Origin: Falsochrobactrum shanghaiense
Lineage (GTDB): Bacteria; Pseudomonadota; Alphaproteobacteria; Rhizobiales; Rhizobiaceae
DNA: 64,000 nt
Reading direction: 5' to 3'
Assembly (NCBI RefSeq): GCF_003149535.1
Contig: NZ_QGDB01000005.1
Coordinates: 186,001 to 250,000 of the forward strand
Below are positions 44,442 through 53,596 of this stretch, one piece after another (the stretch's first letter is position 1; each line of letters begins with the position of its first letter). The position numbers were made by a program, and so were the translations under genes. Below the pieces are notes generated by a model that saw only the letters and a program-made list of their open reading frames with translations, was not told the DNA's origin and did no database searches.

Positions 44442-45421
44442 TATCCGCCAAAGAGTTCAGAAAACTGCTTCTTGTCCGCATCGGTTTGCTGCAAGACCTT
44501 CTGCGTGTCAATCGACATGATCTTGATCTTCGCATCTTCCGGCAGCCATGCCGGACGGCCTACGCCTTCCTTGGCAGGCAGATAGCCCTGTTCAAGCGCC
44601 AGCTTCTGGCCATCGTCGGAAAGAATGAAATCGACGAATTTCTTCGCACCTTCCACGTTCTTGGCCGTCGCCATGATAGCAACCGGTTCGGTAACGGCAG
44701 GCACGCCTTCAGGCGGGAAAACAAACTCAACCGGCGAACCCTTGGCCTTGGCGTTGAGCGCCATGAAGTCCACGAGAATGCCATAAGGCTTTTCGCCGCT
44801 GGCCACCGATTTCAGCACTGCGCCATTGCCCTTGACGCTGGCAAGCTCGTTTTCTTTCAATTTATTGAAATAGTCCCAGCCCAGATTCTCATTGAGCGCA
44901 AAGCCGGTCAGGAGATAGGCCGCAGCACCCGAATAAAGCGGGCTTGGCATGACGACCTGCCCCTTATATTCAGCCTTGCCAAGATCGGCCCAATTTTCAG
45001 GCTTTTGTTCGGCAGCCGTATTATAGGCAATGCCGGTGGTGATGAGCTTGGAGCCAAAATAGGTCTTGTCGGCATCATAGGAATCGGCTGCAAAACCATC
45101 CAGCTTTGCTTCCGGATAAGCAAGCAGGCGATCGTCCTTCTTGAGTCCTTCCATCGTCACCGCATCGGCGATGAGAAGCACGTCCGGCTGGGGTGCGCCT
45201 GCTGCGAATTCAGCCGCAAGCTTGGTGAGGAGATCGCTGGTGCCGGAGCGGAAAATCTGCACTTCCGTATCGGGGTTGGCCTTGCGGAAAGCCTCGACCG
45301 TCTTGGTCGCGTCGGCTTCGGGCTGCGAGGTGTAAAGCATAAGCGTATCAGCCTGCGCCACGACAACAGACAGGGCAAGCAGGGCCGAAACGGCGCCAGC
45401 GCGCTTGAGCATCTTATTCAT
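44441..45421 (-). CDS. fbpA: Fe(III)-type ABC transporter, periplasmic binding protein
   Basis: A 326-residue periplasmic binding protein of the iron-transferrin (FbpA/AfuA) cluster. The signal peptide covers about residues 1-24 (KRAGAVSALLALSVVVAQA-DT). The mature start LMLYTSQPEADATKTVEAF is typical. FbpA-type proteins hold ferric iron with two tyrosines and a carbonate or phosphate; I can see candidate tyrosines near GIAYN (about 133) and LYSG (about 160) but cannot assign them. I start at MNKMLKRAG, with gaggag eight bases upstream. Other members of the family move thiamine or phosphonates, so iron is a likely but not certain substrate. Confidence 0.8.
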   Translation of the reverse strand: MNKMLKRAGAVSALLALSVVVAQADTLMLYTSQPEADATKTVEAFRKANPDTEVQIFRSGTSDLLTKLAAEFAAGAPQPDVLLIADAVTMEGLKKDDRLLAYPEAKLDGFAADSYDADKTYFGSKLITTGIAYNTAAEQKPENWADLGKAEYKGQVVMPSPLYSGAAAYLLTGFALNENLGWDYFNKLKENELASVKGNGAVLKSVASGEKPYGILVDFMALNAKAKGSPVEFVFPPEGVPAVTEPVAIMATAKNVEGAKKFVDFILSDDGQKLALEQGYLPAKEGVGRPAWLPEDAKIKIMSIDTQKVLQQTDADKKQFSELFGG

Positions 45422-45725
45422 GGGATTAACTCCTCGTACATCTTGTTGATTGCGCGCGACCTGTTCGGCAGCGCCGGCATGACCGTGCTGCATACGAACA
45501 GAGACCCTGCAAATGCTGTCATAACGAGAAGCGCAATGATTCCTGTTCATAGTTCACCTGTCAAACATCTCTTGTGAAACGCCCTTCCGGCAGAATCACT
45601 CTTCCACGGAAAGGCGACTTTCAACCAAGGGATGAGTGACGACCTGCCGCATCCCTTCTTTATACGGAAGAGATGCGGATGCCATATCCGAACTGCACTT
45701 CAATTATATGACAGAACGCGCGTCC
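45422..45725. other. Intergenic region between the fbpA-type and amaA-like genes
   Basis: No gene seen. A hairpin ccgcatc-c-cttc/gaag-a-gatgcgg at 45647-45678 lies about 50 bases after the stop of the flavoprotein gene on the minus strand and may end its mRNA, although no T-run follows. The remainder, ahead of the fbpA-type gene, should hold its promoter; I recognise no iron box. Confidence 0.45.
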
Positions 45726-47009
45726 TCAGACGATAATCTCGGCAACATGCGCAATCTGTGCGCCCGCCTCGTAATAGGCTTCGCGCAAACCGCGCAAATT
45801 CTGCTCTTTCGGGTCACTCACCGGCAGAGGAAGATCGGCTTCCGTGATCTCACCCGAAACGACCTGCGCCAGATATTTGCCGAATACAGTTCCCGGTGCG
45901 ATGCCGCGGCCATTATAGCCCGAAAAGCCCACCACATTGCGCGCCAGACGGTGATATTTGGGCAGGCTGTCATTGGTCATGCCGATCTTGCCGTACCATT
46001 CGGCTTCAAATTCCACATTGCCGATCTGTGGAAACAGGCGCTTGAGTGATTTCTTCGCCCATGCACGATGCACCGCAGCACCCGTATTACGCAGCGCTCC
46101 GACGCTTCCGAAAACCATCCGGCCCTGTTGATCGAAACGGAAGGACGAAAGAACTTCCTTGGTATCCCACACACCCTGCCGCTCCGGCAGGATGCTTTTC
46201 TTCAAATTATCGGAAAGCGGCTTTGTCGCCATGTTGAAATAGGGCAGATGCACCAGCTCAGCCCGCACCTCCGCCCATGGTGCATTGGTATAGGCATTGG
46301 TTGCGACGATGACCCAATCGGCGCGCACACTCCCCTTGGCGGTCTTCACCACCCATTTGCCATTTTCCTCGCTTGCGCCGATGACCGGACTGCCCGTAAA
46401 CACCTGCGCGCCCGCTGCGATGGCCGCATGGGCCAGACCGCGTACATAGGCCAACGGCTGGATTGTACCCGCGCGCAGATCGAGAAGCGAGCCCGCATAG
46501 GCTTTCGTTCCCATTTTGGCTTCGGTTTCCTTCGCATCGAGCAGCTTCACATTGGCGCCGCGCCGCACCCATTGCTCATAGCGGTTCTCAATATCCTTCA
46601 GGCCCTTCCTGCCGACCGCGCAATGCAGCGTGCCCTGCTTTTCAACCTCACAGGCGATCTTGTGCTTTTCGATAAGCTCGAAAACCAGCTTTGGGGCATT
46701 ACCCAGCGCTTCGAGCAGCCGGTCGCCATATTTCTGGCCCAGTACGCCCGGCAGATCATCCGGCATGACCCACATGCCCGCATTGACAAGGCCGACATTG
46801 CGTCCCGATCCGCCATAGCCGATTTCCACACCTTCCAGAACGACCGCCCTTACACCCTTTTCCGCCAGATGCAGCGCGCTTGAAAGGCCGGTAAACCCGC
46901 CGCCGACAATCACCACATCCGCCGTCAGATCGCCTTGCAGCGCGATGGTCTGTGGAGCGGCGGGGGCAGTCTTTTCCCATAGGCCGTGAGAACGTGGATC
47001 ATTCAGCAT
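45726..47009 (-). CDS. amaA: FAD-dependent amine oxidase, probable L-pipecolate oxidase
   Basis: A 427-residue DAO-type flavoprotein. The FAD motif is VVIVGGGFTGLSSALHLAEKG (about residues 31-51). It is often annotated as gamma-glutamylputrescine oxidoreductase, but length and context match Pseudomonas putida AmaA (L-pipecolate oxidase), which lies beside amaB, a LysR regulator and hglS, as here. The predicted reaction oxidises L-pipecolate to piperideine-6-carboxylate in D-lysine catabolism. I start at the ATG of MLNDPRSHG; a TTG 30 bases earlier is less likely. Confidence 0.75.
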   Translation of the reverse strand: MLNDPRSHGLWEKTAPAAPQTIALQGDLTADVVIVGGGFTGLSSALHLAEKGVRAVVLEGVEIGYGGSGRNVGLVNAGMWVMPDDLPGVLGQKYGDRLLEALGNAPKLVFELIEKHKIACEVEKQGTLHCAVGRKGLKDIENRYEQWVRRGANVKLLDAKETEAKMGTKAYAGSLLDLRAGTIQPLAYVRGLAHAAIAAGAQVFTGSPVIGASEENGKWVVKTAKGSVRADWVIVATNAYTNAPWAEVRAELVHLPYFNMATKPLSDNLKKSILPERQGVWDTKEVLSSFRFDQQGRMVFGSVGALRNTGAAVHRAWAKKSLKRLFPQIGNVEFEAEWYGKIGMTNDSLPKYHRLARNVVGFSGYNGRGIAPGTVFGKYLAQVVSGEITEADLPLPVSDPKEQNLRGLREAYYEAGAQIAHVAEIIV

Positions 47010-47112
47010 GGTAGCAATCACTTCATATAATATTGGCAAAGGCCGATCACACCGGCACCATATCTATGGCATGCGGCACCCATAGCTTGGACAACGATAT
47101 TTGCGCAAGAGT

Positions 47113-48045
47113 TCATACCCGTTCGGAATGAACCAGCCCGGAATAATCGGTGTCGCCCACCTGACCGGCAATCCACTGGCAAAACACCTGCGTGAGCGGG
47201 TTCTCAAGCTTTCCTTCCGGCACGACCAGATAATAGTCGTTCTCGGTACGCATCGGCTTTTCGAACAACAGCACCAGTTCACCGCTGCGCAATTCCTGCT
47301 CGATCAGATAAAGCGGCAAAAGAGCATAACCAAGCCCGGCAGCCGTTGCGCCGATAACCATCGAAAACTGTTCGAAGCGATGGCCGTGATAGGCGGATTT
47401 CCCCTCGACCCCGCAGCTTTCAAACCATTGCGCCCACATTTTCGGGCGCGTCGCCAGATGCAGCAGCGGCTCATCCTCCAGTTCTTCGGGAGCCGATGGA
47501 TGGTGCTTCTGCAACAGGGCCGGACTGGCCACAGGCACAATGACCTCACTGCATAAGAATGTGCAGGTCGCATGGGCCCAGACCGGTTGCCCATAATGGA
47601 TAGCAAGGTCGAAAGGCTGTTCCTCGAAATCGAAAACACCCGAACGCGAGGCGACATTCAGTGCGATACCGGGATGCTTGCTCACAAAATCAGGCATACG
47701 CGGCATCAGCCAGCGCGTACCGAAGGTCGGCAGGGTCGCAATGCTGAATGATGATGTCGACTGCGCCGAAGCCATGGCGCGCAACATCGTATCTTCAGTC
47801 TGGTTGAGCAGACGACGCACTTCCGGCAAAAACTTGCGGCCCGCATCGGACAGGAGAATACGCTGGCGAATCCGCTCGAAAAGCAGCACGCCAAGCTGGC
47901 TTTCGAGATCCTTGATCTGACGGCTGACAGCGCTCTGGGTGAGATTGAGCTCATGCGCTGCCTGCGTGAAGCTGCCATGCCGTGCAGCACATTCAAACGC
48001 CTGTAGCGTCGCAATGTCGGGGATCAATCTCCTGCTTAGCTTCAT
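47113..48045 (-). CDS. LysR family regulator (GcvA-like) of the lysine locus
   Basis: A 310-residue LysR-type regulator. The winged helix-turn-helix covers residues 10-70 (LQAFECAARHGSFTQAAHELNLTQSAVSRQIKDLE), and the effector domain of the GcvA subtype follows (about 95-300, TLPTFGTRWLMPRMPDF). It lies between the flavoprotein and the divergent hglS gene, and probably responds to a lysine degradation intermediate. The Pseudomonas putida locus has a LysR gene at the same place. Confidence 0.88.
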   Translation of the reverse strand: MKLSRRLIPDIATLQAFECAARHGSFTQAAHELNLTQSAVSRQIKDLESQLGVLLFERIRQRILLSDAGRKFLPEVRRLLNQTEDTMLRAMASAQSTSSFSIATLPTFGTRWLMPRMPDFVSKHPGIALNVASRSGVFDFEEQPFDLAIHYGQPVWAHATCTFLCSEVIVPVASPALLQKHHPSAPEELEDEPLLHLATRPKMWAQWFESCGVEGKSAYHGHRFEQFSMVIGATAAGLGYALLPLYLIEQELRSGELVLLFEKPMRTENDYYLVVPEGKLENPLTQVFCQWIAGQVGDTDYSGLVHSERV

Positions 48046-48103
48046 TCCATTCTCGCATTAACATAGTTGCGTTCGTCGCGATCATAACCGCAAAACCGCT
48101 GAT

Positions 48104-48121
48104 ATGATACATTTTCATCAT
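48104..48121. promoter_or_regulatory. Candidate LysR operator between the regulator gene and hglS
   Basis: ATGAT-acattttc-ATCAT is a perfect inverted repeat with the T-N11-A type geometry of LysR sites. It lies 59 bases upstream of the LysR start and 73 bases upstream of the hglS start, in the shared divergent promoter. Confidence 0.5.
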
Positions 48122-48193
48122 AATCCAGGCATGTTCCTCCCACAATTGACATGGCCACCCCAAGATGAACCAAGTTCTACGGAAACCTTCGCA

Positions 48194-49594
48194 ATGAACG
48201 CGCACAAATTCGTTTCGCCAGACGTCATCCGCTCTGCTTTTTCGGCAGCAATGTCGGCCATGTACAAACAGGAAGTGCCCGCCTATGGCACATTGATGGA
48301 TCTCGTGGCAGACGTAAATGCCAAGGTGCTGAAAGATGACAGCCACCTGCATGAGCGCCTGACGCAAACCGACTCGCTTGAGCGTATCTCCGAGGAACGC
48401 CATGGCGCGATCCGTCTGGGTACGGCAGCCGAACTTGCCATGATGCGCCGTGTGTTTGCCGTCATGGGCATGTTCCCGGTCGGCTATTACGATCTGAGCG
48501 CCGCAGGCGTTCCGGTTCATTCCACCGCATTTCGTCCGATTGACGATGCGGCGCTGAAAATCAATCCGTTCCGCGTTTTCACCTCTTTGCTGCGTCTTGA
48601 TCTGATCGCCGATGAAACGCTGCGCGCGGAAGCCGAAGAAGTTCTGTCAAAGCGCAATATCTTCACGCCGGGCGCGATTGCACTTGTCGAGAAGGCGGAA
48701 GCCGAAGGCGGTCTGGGCGATGAAGACGCCAGAAGCTTCGTCGCGGAAGTTCTCGAAACATTCCGCTGGCATGACCGCGCCAATGTCAGCACTGAACTTT
48801 ATCATCGCCTGCATGATGCACATCGCCTGATTGCGGACGTGGTTTCGTTCAAAGGCCCGCACATCAATCACCTCACGCCGCGCACCCTCGACATTGACGC
48901 CGTACAGGCACAAATGCCGGAACGCGGCATCAATCCCAAGGCTGTCGTCGAAGGCCCGCCGACCCGCAAATGCCCGATCCTCCTGCGCCAGACTTCATTC
49001 AAGGCGCTGGAAGAGGAAGTCTCCTTCATCGGCGAAGATGGTGAGTGGACCCCCGGCTCCCATACGGCCCGCTTCGGCGAGATCGAGCAGCGCGGCATAG
49101 CCCTCACACCCAAGGGTCGTGCACTTTACGACAAGCTGCTCAACGATACGCGTGCCATTATTCGCCCCGCTCCCGATGGCTCCAATGCGAGCCAATATGT
49201 GAAGGCGCTTGGCGACACTTTCACTGCATTCCCGGATAATTGGGCCGATATTCGCGCACAGGGCCTTGGCTATTTTGCCTATTCGGTGAAAAATGCAGCC
49301 ATGCTTGCAGCTTTCAAGCCGGATACCGATATTGAAACTCTGGTAGAAGCGGGCGCAGTCCAGTTCGATCCCGTAACCTATGAAGACTTTCTGCCGGTCA
49401 GCGCTGCCGGTATATTCCAGTCCAATCTGGGCGATGACGACGCGCAGGAATTTGTCGAAAGTCCCAACCAGAAGCGCTTCGAGGAGGATCTTGGCGCAAA
49501 GGTGCTCAATGAATTCGAGCATTATGCCCGCATCGAACGCGAATCGATCGAAGCCGTAAAGCTGCATATGCGCGGTCTTGAAGCGGCTGAATGA
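48194..49594 (+). CDS. hglS: HglS, 2-oxoadipate dioxygenase/decarboxylase (DUF1338)
   Basis: A 466-residue Fe(II)-dependent enzyme that turns 2-oxoadipate into D-2-hydroxyglutarate in lysine catabolism, matching the DUF1338/HglS family in length and pattern. I start at the ATG of MNAHKFVSPD, since family members begin at this point (SAAMSAMYKQEVPAYGTL follows); the frame runs 30 residues further upstream. With this start, His70 and Arg74 (RHGAIRLG) and His226 (INHLTPR) fall exactly on the metal and substrate residues I recall from P. putida HglS; the Glu ligand would be E296 (ARFGEIEQRG), two residues off. Confidence 0.92.
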   Translation: MNAHKFVSPDVIRSAFSAAMSAMYKQEVPAYGTLMDLVADVNAKVLKDDSHLHERLTQTDSLERISEERHGAIRLGTAAELAMMRRVFAVMGMFPVGYYDLSAAGVPVHSTAFRPIDDAALKINPFRVFTSLLRLDLIADETLRAEAEEVLSKRNIFTPGAIALVEKAEAEGGLGDEDARSFVAEVLETFRWHDRANVSTELYHRLHDAHRLIADVVSFKGPHINHLTPRTLDIDAVQAQMPERGINPKAVVEGPPTRKCPILLRQTSFKALEEEVSFIGEDGEWTPGSHTARFGEIEQRGIALTPKGRALYDKLLNDTRAIIRPAPDGSNASQYVKALGDTFTAFPDNWADIRAQGLGYFAYSVKNAAMLAAFKPDTDIETLVEAGAVQFDPVTYEDFLPVSAAGIFQSNLGDDDAQEFVESPNQKRFEEDLGAKVLNEFEHYARIERESIEAVKLHMRGLEAAE

Positions 49595-49597
49595 ATG

Positions 49598-49697
49598 AGA
49601 GCGCATCCCGAAAAGTGGAAGCAGTTTTCGGAAAAGATGCGCGCTAAATAAAAAGGCAGAGCGTCGATCTGATGCAATCGGATCGATATACGCTCTA
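49598..49697. repeat. Dispersed palindromic intergenic repeat, copy 5
   Basis: agcgcatcccgaaaagtgg, then gcagttttcggaaaagatgcgcgct, forms the first hairpin. The second block agagcgtcgatctgatgcaa and cggatcgatatacgctct is a second palindrome. It is the clearest two-part copy and lies between hglS and the aldehyde dehydrogenase gene, in the direction of both. Confidence 0.8.
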
Positions 49698-49715
49698 AAA
49701 GCAGAGAGGAAAGTC

Positions 49716-51248
49716 ATGAACACTGCTGTCAGAAAAATCGATGTGAAAAAGGAAGCCGCAGAGCTTCTTTCCAAACTCGGCGTCGATGCTGCCATCTATA
49801 CGGGCGGCGACCTTGCCGGTTTCAGCCCGGTTTCCGGCGAGCAGATTGCAGCGATCAAGTCGCACAATAAAGCAGATGCTGAAAAGATCATCGCGAAGGC
49901 CGATGAAGCCTTCCGCGAATGGCGCACGGTTCCAGCTCCACGACGCGGCGAACTCATTCGTCTGCTCGGTGAAGAATTGCGCGCCTCCAAGGAAGACCTT
50001 GGCCGCCTCGTTTCGCTCGAAGCAGGCAAAATCCCATCCGAAGGTCTCGGCGAAGTGCAGGAAATGATCGACATCTGCGATTTCGCAGTCGGTCTTTCGC
50101 GCCAGCTTTACGGCCTCACCATCGCCACCGAACGCCCCGGCCATCGCATGATGGAAACCTGGCATCCGCTCGGCGTGATCGGCGTGATTTCCGCTTTCAA
50201 CTTCCCCGTCGCCGTCTGGTCGTGGAACACGGCGCTCGCCATCGTCTGTGGCAATACGGTTGTCTGGAAGCCATCCGAAAAGACCCTGCTCACCGCCCTT
50301 GCCTGTGACGCGATCTTCAAGCGCGCACTCAAGCGCTTCGGCGATGCGCCGGAAGGCGTTTCGCAGGTTCTGCTTGGCGACCGCGAAATCGGCGAAGTGC
50401 TCGTCGACAGCCCGAAAGTGCCGCTGGTTTCCGCCACAGGCTCGACCCGTATGGGCCGCGAAGTCGGCCCGCGTCTTGCAAAGCGTTTCGCTCGCGCGAT
50501 CCTCGAACTGGGCGGCAACAATGCCGGTATCGTCTGCCCGTCAGCCGATCTCGACATGGCGCTGCGCGCGATTGCTTTTGGTGCCATGGGCACCGCAGGC
50601 CAGCGCTGCACCACGCTGCGCCGTCTTTTCGTGCATGAAAGTGTCTATGATGCGCTGGTCCCACGTCTTCAGAAGGCCTATGCCAGCGTTTCCATCGGCT
50701 CTCCGCTCGAAACCAGCGCTCTGGTCGGCCCGCTGATCGATAAGCAGGCTTTCGACAACATGCAGAAGGCCCTCAAGGACGCTTCCGCGCATGGCGGCAA
50801 GGTTCAGGGCGGCGAACGTGTCGATACCGGTTATGAGAACGCCTATTATGTGCGTCCGGCGATCGTGGAAATGCCAAAGCAGGAAGGCCCGGTTCTCGAA
50901 GAAACCTTCGCGCCGATCCTCTATGTGATGAAATATTCCGATTTCGACGACGTTCTGGCAAGCCACAACGCCGTTGGCGCTGGCCTTTCGTCCTCGATCT
51001 TCACTCTCGATCTTCAGGAAGCCGAACGTTTCCTTTCGGTCGAAGGTTCGGATTGCGGCATCGCCAATGTCAATATCGGCACGTCCGGCGCTGAAATCGG
51101 CGGCGCATTCGGCGGCGAGAAGGAAACCGGCGGTGGCCGTGAATCGGGTTCGGACGCATGGAAAGGCTATATGCGCCGCGCGACCAACACGATCAATTAC
51201 TCGAAGGCTCTGCCGCTTGCTCAGGGCGTTTCCTTCGATATTGATTGA
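49716..51248 (+). CDS. amaB: Aldehyde dehydrogenase, probable L-aminoadipate-semialdehyde dehydrogenase
   Basis: A 510-residue NAD(P)-dependent aldehyde dehydrogenase of the ALDH7 (antiquitin) type. The nucleotide-binding segment ends in FSRAILELGGNNAGIV (general base Glu), the catalytic Cys is in GTAGQRCTTLRRLF, and the ALDH C-terminal motif EETFAPILYVMKY follows. ALDH7 members oxidise L-aminoadipate semialdehyde to L-aminoadipate, which is the step between AmaA and HglS. The gene follows hglS in the same direction after a repeat, with aggaaa upstream of the ATG. A terminator is next. Confidence 0.9.
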   Translation: MNTAVRKIDVKKEAAELLSKLGVDAAIYTGGDLAGFSPVSGEQIAAIKSHNKADAEKIIAKADEAFREWRTVPAPRRGELIRLLGEELRASKEDLGRLVSLEAGKIPSEGLGEVQEMIDICDFAVGLSRQLYGLTIATERPGHRMMETWHPLGVIGVISAFNFPVAVWSWNTALAIVCGNTVVWKPSEKTLLTALACDAIFKRALKRFGDAPEGVSQVLLGDREIGEVLVDSPKVPLVSATGSTRMGREVGPRLAKRFARAILELGGNNAGIVCPSADLDMALRAIAFGAMGTAGQRCTTLRRLFVHESVYDALVPRLQKAYASVSIGSPLETSALVGPLIDKQAFDNMQKALKDASAHGGKVQGGERVDTGYENAYYVRPAIVEMPKQEGPVLEETFAPILYVMKYSDFDDVLASHNAVGAGLSSSIFTLDLQEAERFLSVEGSDCGIANVNIGTSGAEIGGAFGGEKETGGGRESGSDAWKGYMRRATNTINYSKALPLAQGVSFDID

Positions 51249-51267
51249 TCTTGATAAAAGACCAAAG

Positions 51268-51295
51268 AAAAACCCCGCGATCCGCGGGGTTTTTT
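51268..51295. terminator. Bidirectional terminator between amaB and purU
   Basis: aaaaaccccgcg and cgcggggtttttt form a stem with loop atc, and T-runs occur on both strands. It lies 19 bases after the amaB stop and 52 bases beyond the purU stop on the other strand. Confidence 0.9.
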
Positions 51296-51347
51296 ATTGG
51301 TTTTGTCTTCGTATTCGTTCGATGCATCAATCTGCGGAGATCGAAAA

Positions 51348-52232
51348 TTATCCCATACGCTCCGATGCAAACGACCCCGGCGACGCAGGAAACACGACTG
51401 TTCGATTACCATTGAGGAACGAGCGGTGGTGGATATGGGCGTGCACGGCGCGCGCCAGCACCTGCGCCTCGACATCACGCCCGATCGAAACATAATCGGC
51501 AGCGCTCTGCGCATGGGTGATGCGGGCGACATCCTGCTCGATGATCGGACCTTCATCGAGATCGGCGGTAACGTAATGCGCCGTCGCACCGATCAGCTTC
51601 ACACCGCGCTCATAGGCCTGCTTGTAGGGATTGGCACCCTTGAAGGACGGCAGGAAAGAGTGATGAATATTGATGATGCGGCCCGACATTTGCTGGCAAA
51701 GCTGATCGGACAGGACCTGCATATAACGCGCAAGAACGACAAGCTCGGTGCCTGTGTTCTCAACAATATCCATAAGGCGCTGTTCTGCTTCCGGCTTGTT
51801 GGCCTTGGTCACAGCGATATGGTGGAAGGGTATATCGTGGTTCACCACGACTTTCTGATAATCGAAATGGTTGGAAACCACGCCGACAATATCGATGGGC
51901 AGCGCGCCGATTTTCCAGCGATAGAGAAGATCGTTCAGGCAGTGACCAAAACGCGAGACCATGAGAAGTGTTTTGGTGCGATGGGCACTGTCATGAAAAT
52001 CGAAATTCATCTCAAAGGGGGCCGCAACCGGCGTAAAACCTTCGCGCAGGACATCCAGCGCAACGCCTTCTTCGGAAATGAAGCTCACACGCATGAAAAA
52101 GCGGCCCGTATCCAGATCGTCAAACTGGGCGCTATCGACAATATTGCAACCTTTTCCCGCCAGATAACCGGAGATGGCGGCAACGATGCCGCGCGTGGAT
52201 TTACAGGTGACGGTCAGGACAAAGTTATGCAT
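51348..52232 (-). CDS. purU: Formyltetrahydrofolate deformylase
   Basis: A 294-residue enzyme that hydrolyses 10-formyltetrahydrofolate to tetrahydrofolate and formate. An ACT-type domain covers about residues 1-80 (FVLTVTCKSTRGIVAAISGYLAGKGCNIVDS), followed by a formyltransferase-like domain, with MVSRFGHCLNDLL, GVVSNHFDY, INIHHSFLPSFKGANPY and TADLDEGPIIEQD. The ATG chosen has aggaag seven bases upstream; the frame runs eleven residues further. Formate released could feed the YdeP-type enzyme further on, though that enzyme may not be a formate dehydrogenase. Confidence 0.93.
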   Translation of the reverse strand: MHNFVLTVTCKSTRGIVAAISGYLAGKGCNIVDSAQFDDLDTGRFFMRVSFISEEGVALDVLREGFTPVAAPFEMNFDFHDSAHRTKTLLMVSRFGHCLNDLLYRWKIGALPIDIVGVVSNHFDYQKVVVNHDIPFHHIAVTKANKPEAEQRLMDIVENTGTELVVLARYMQVLSDQLCQQMSGRIINIHHSFLPSFKGANPYKQAYERGVKLIGATAHYVTADLDEGPIIEQDVARITHAQSAADYVSIGRDVEAQVLARAVHAHIHHRSFLNGNRTVVFPASPGSFASERMG

Positions 52233-52387
52233 TGGACTTCCTCTGTTTCGCAGGCACAACCACATTACGTCTTTTAAGACATGGCATGATCTCCGCCATG
52301 CCAGAATGCGTAATGCACTGACCGGATTGCGCTATCAAGACGAATTGCCAAAAACTTGCTTCATTTTGAAAAAACTCCGCCTAAACC

Positions 52388-53554
52388 TTAATCCGCATTG
52401 GCTTTTTCGCCCATGCGCCATGTGGCTCTGGCAAATAAATTCTCATCGAGATGCACTGCATCCATGCGCATGCCCGGTTGCAGCAAGCCGCGATCGTCAA
52501 GGCGCAGATAGCGCGCGGGATAAAGGCTTGCCATGCGCAGGGCTTCCGCGAGCGAAAGCTCAAGTTCCCTGACACCAAAACGGACTGCGGAAGCCATATC
52601 GAGGTCGGAACCGGCAAGTGTACCATCTGCCAATATCAGCTTTGAACAAATGCCGCCTGTAACCCGCGTGACCGGTCGGCCATTGATCTCGAAACCGGCC
52701 TTTTGCGAACCAACCGGCGCCATCGCATCGGTGACGAAGAAAAGGTGGCCTTCACCCCGCTTCGCCCGCAAAGCAAGGCGCAGCGCCATAGGGTCGACAT
52801 GATGGCCGTCGGCAATGATGCCGCACCAGACGGCGGAATGGTCGAGTGCCGCACCGGCCAGCCCCGGCGCCCGATGGCCAATCTGGCTCATGGCGTTGAA
52901 AAGATGCGTCACGCTGCGCGCGCCCGCATCAAACAGGCCGAATGCCTGCTCCGCCGTAGCATTGCTATGACCGATACTGACGACCACACCGGCATCCGCA
53001 AGACGACGGACCTGATCTGCGGTTATTTGTTCGGCGGCAACTGTTATAACAAGCGCACCAATCTGTTCGGCGATGCGAATATAAAGCACCATATCGGCAT
53101 CGGTAACGGGTCGCATCAGTTCTGCCAGATGCGCACCTTTACGCGCTGGCGCCAGATGCGGCCCTTCCAGATGCAGGCCAATAACGCCCTTATCCGACCT
53201 GGTTGCCTCAACCGCTGCTTCAATCGCCCGGTCACGAACCGCGTCCGCGTCGGTGATCAGCGTCGGCAGCAGGCCGGTTGTGCCATATTGGCGATGCGCT
53301 TGGGCGATTGCATACATCGTGTCAGGCACCGGCAGATCGTTGAGCATAAGCCCGCCGCCGCCATTGACCTGCACATCGATGAAGCCCGGCGCAAGAATGC
53401 CGCCATTCAGCCGTTCGACTACGTGGTTTGCGCCGATAGCCGCTTCAGGCAGGATGGCTTCGATCCGGCCCTCGCCAAACACAAGCGCACTTGCATCATG
53501 AAACCGCTCGCCATCAAAAATGCGCGCACCTGTGATTGCCGACTTGCGTTTCAT
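52388..53554 (-). CDS. nagA: N-acetylglucosamine-6-phosphate deacetylase
   Basis: A 388-residue amidohydrolase that removes acetate from GlcNAc-6-P, part of amino-sugar and cell-wall recycling. Family motifs are GFIDVQVNGGGGLMLND (about residues 55-71), HLEGPHLAPARKGAH (about 124-138), GHSNATAEQA (about 190) and FFVTDAMAPVG (about 273). It follows the RND operon on the same strand with 42 bases between; no nagB or permease is nearby, so it is probably an isolated recycling gene, perhaps read from the RND operon. Confidence 0.94.
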   Translation of the reverse strand: MKRKSAITGARIFDGERFHDASALVFGEGRIEAILPEAAIGANHVVERLNGGILAPGFIDVQVNGGGGLMLNDLPVPDTMYAIAQAHRQYGTTGLLPTLITDADAVRDRAIEAAVEATRSDKGVIGLHLEGPHLAPARKGAHLAELMRPVTDADMVLYIRIAEQIGALVITVAAEQITADQVRRLADAGVVVSIGHSNATAEQAFGLFDAGARSVTHLFNAMSQIGHRAPGLAGAALDHSAVWCGIIADGHHVDPMALRLALRAKRGEGHLFFVTDAMAPVGSQKAGFEINGRPVTRVTGGICSKLILADGTLAGSDLDMASAVRFGVRELELSLAEALRMASLYPARYLRLDDRGLLQPGMRMDAVHLDENLFARATWRMGEKANAD

Positions 53555-53596
53555 ATTGTCATTGTCACCTTGTTGAGAGGGAGCGGCTTGTCAGGG

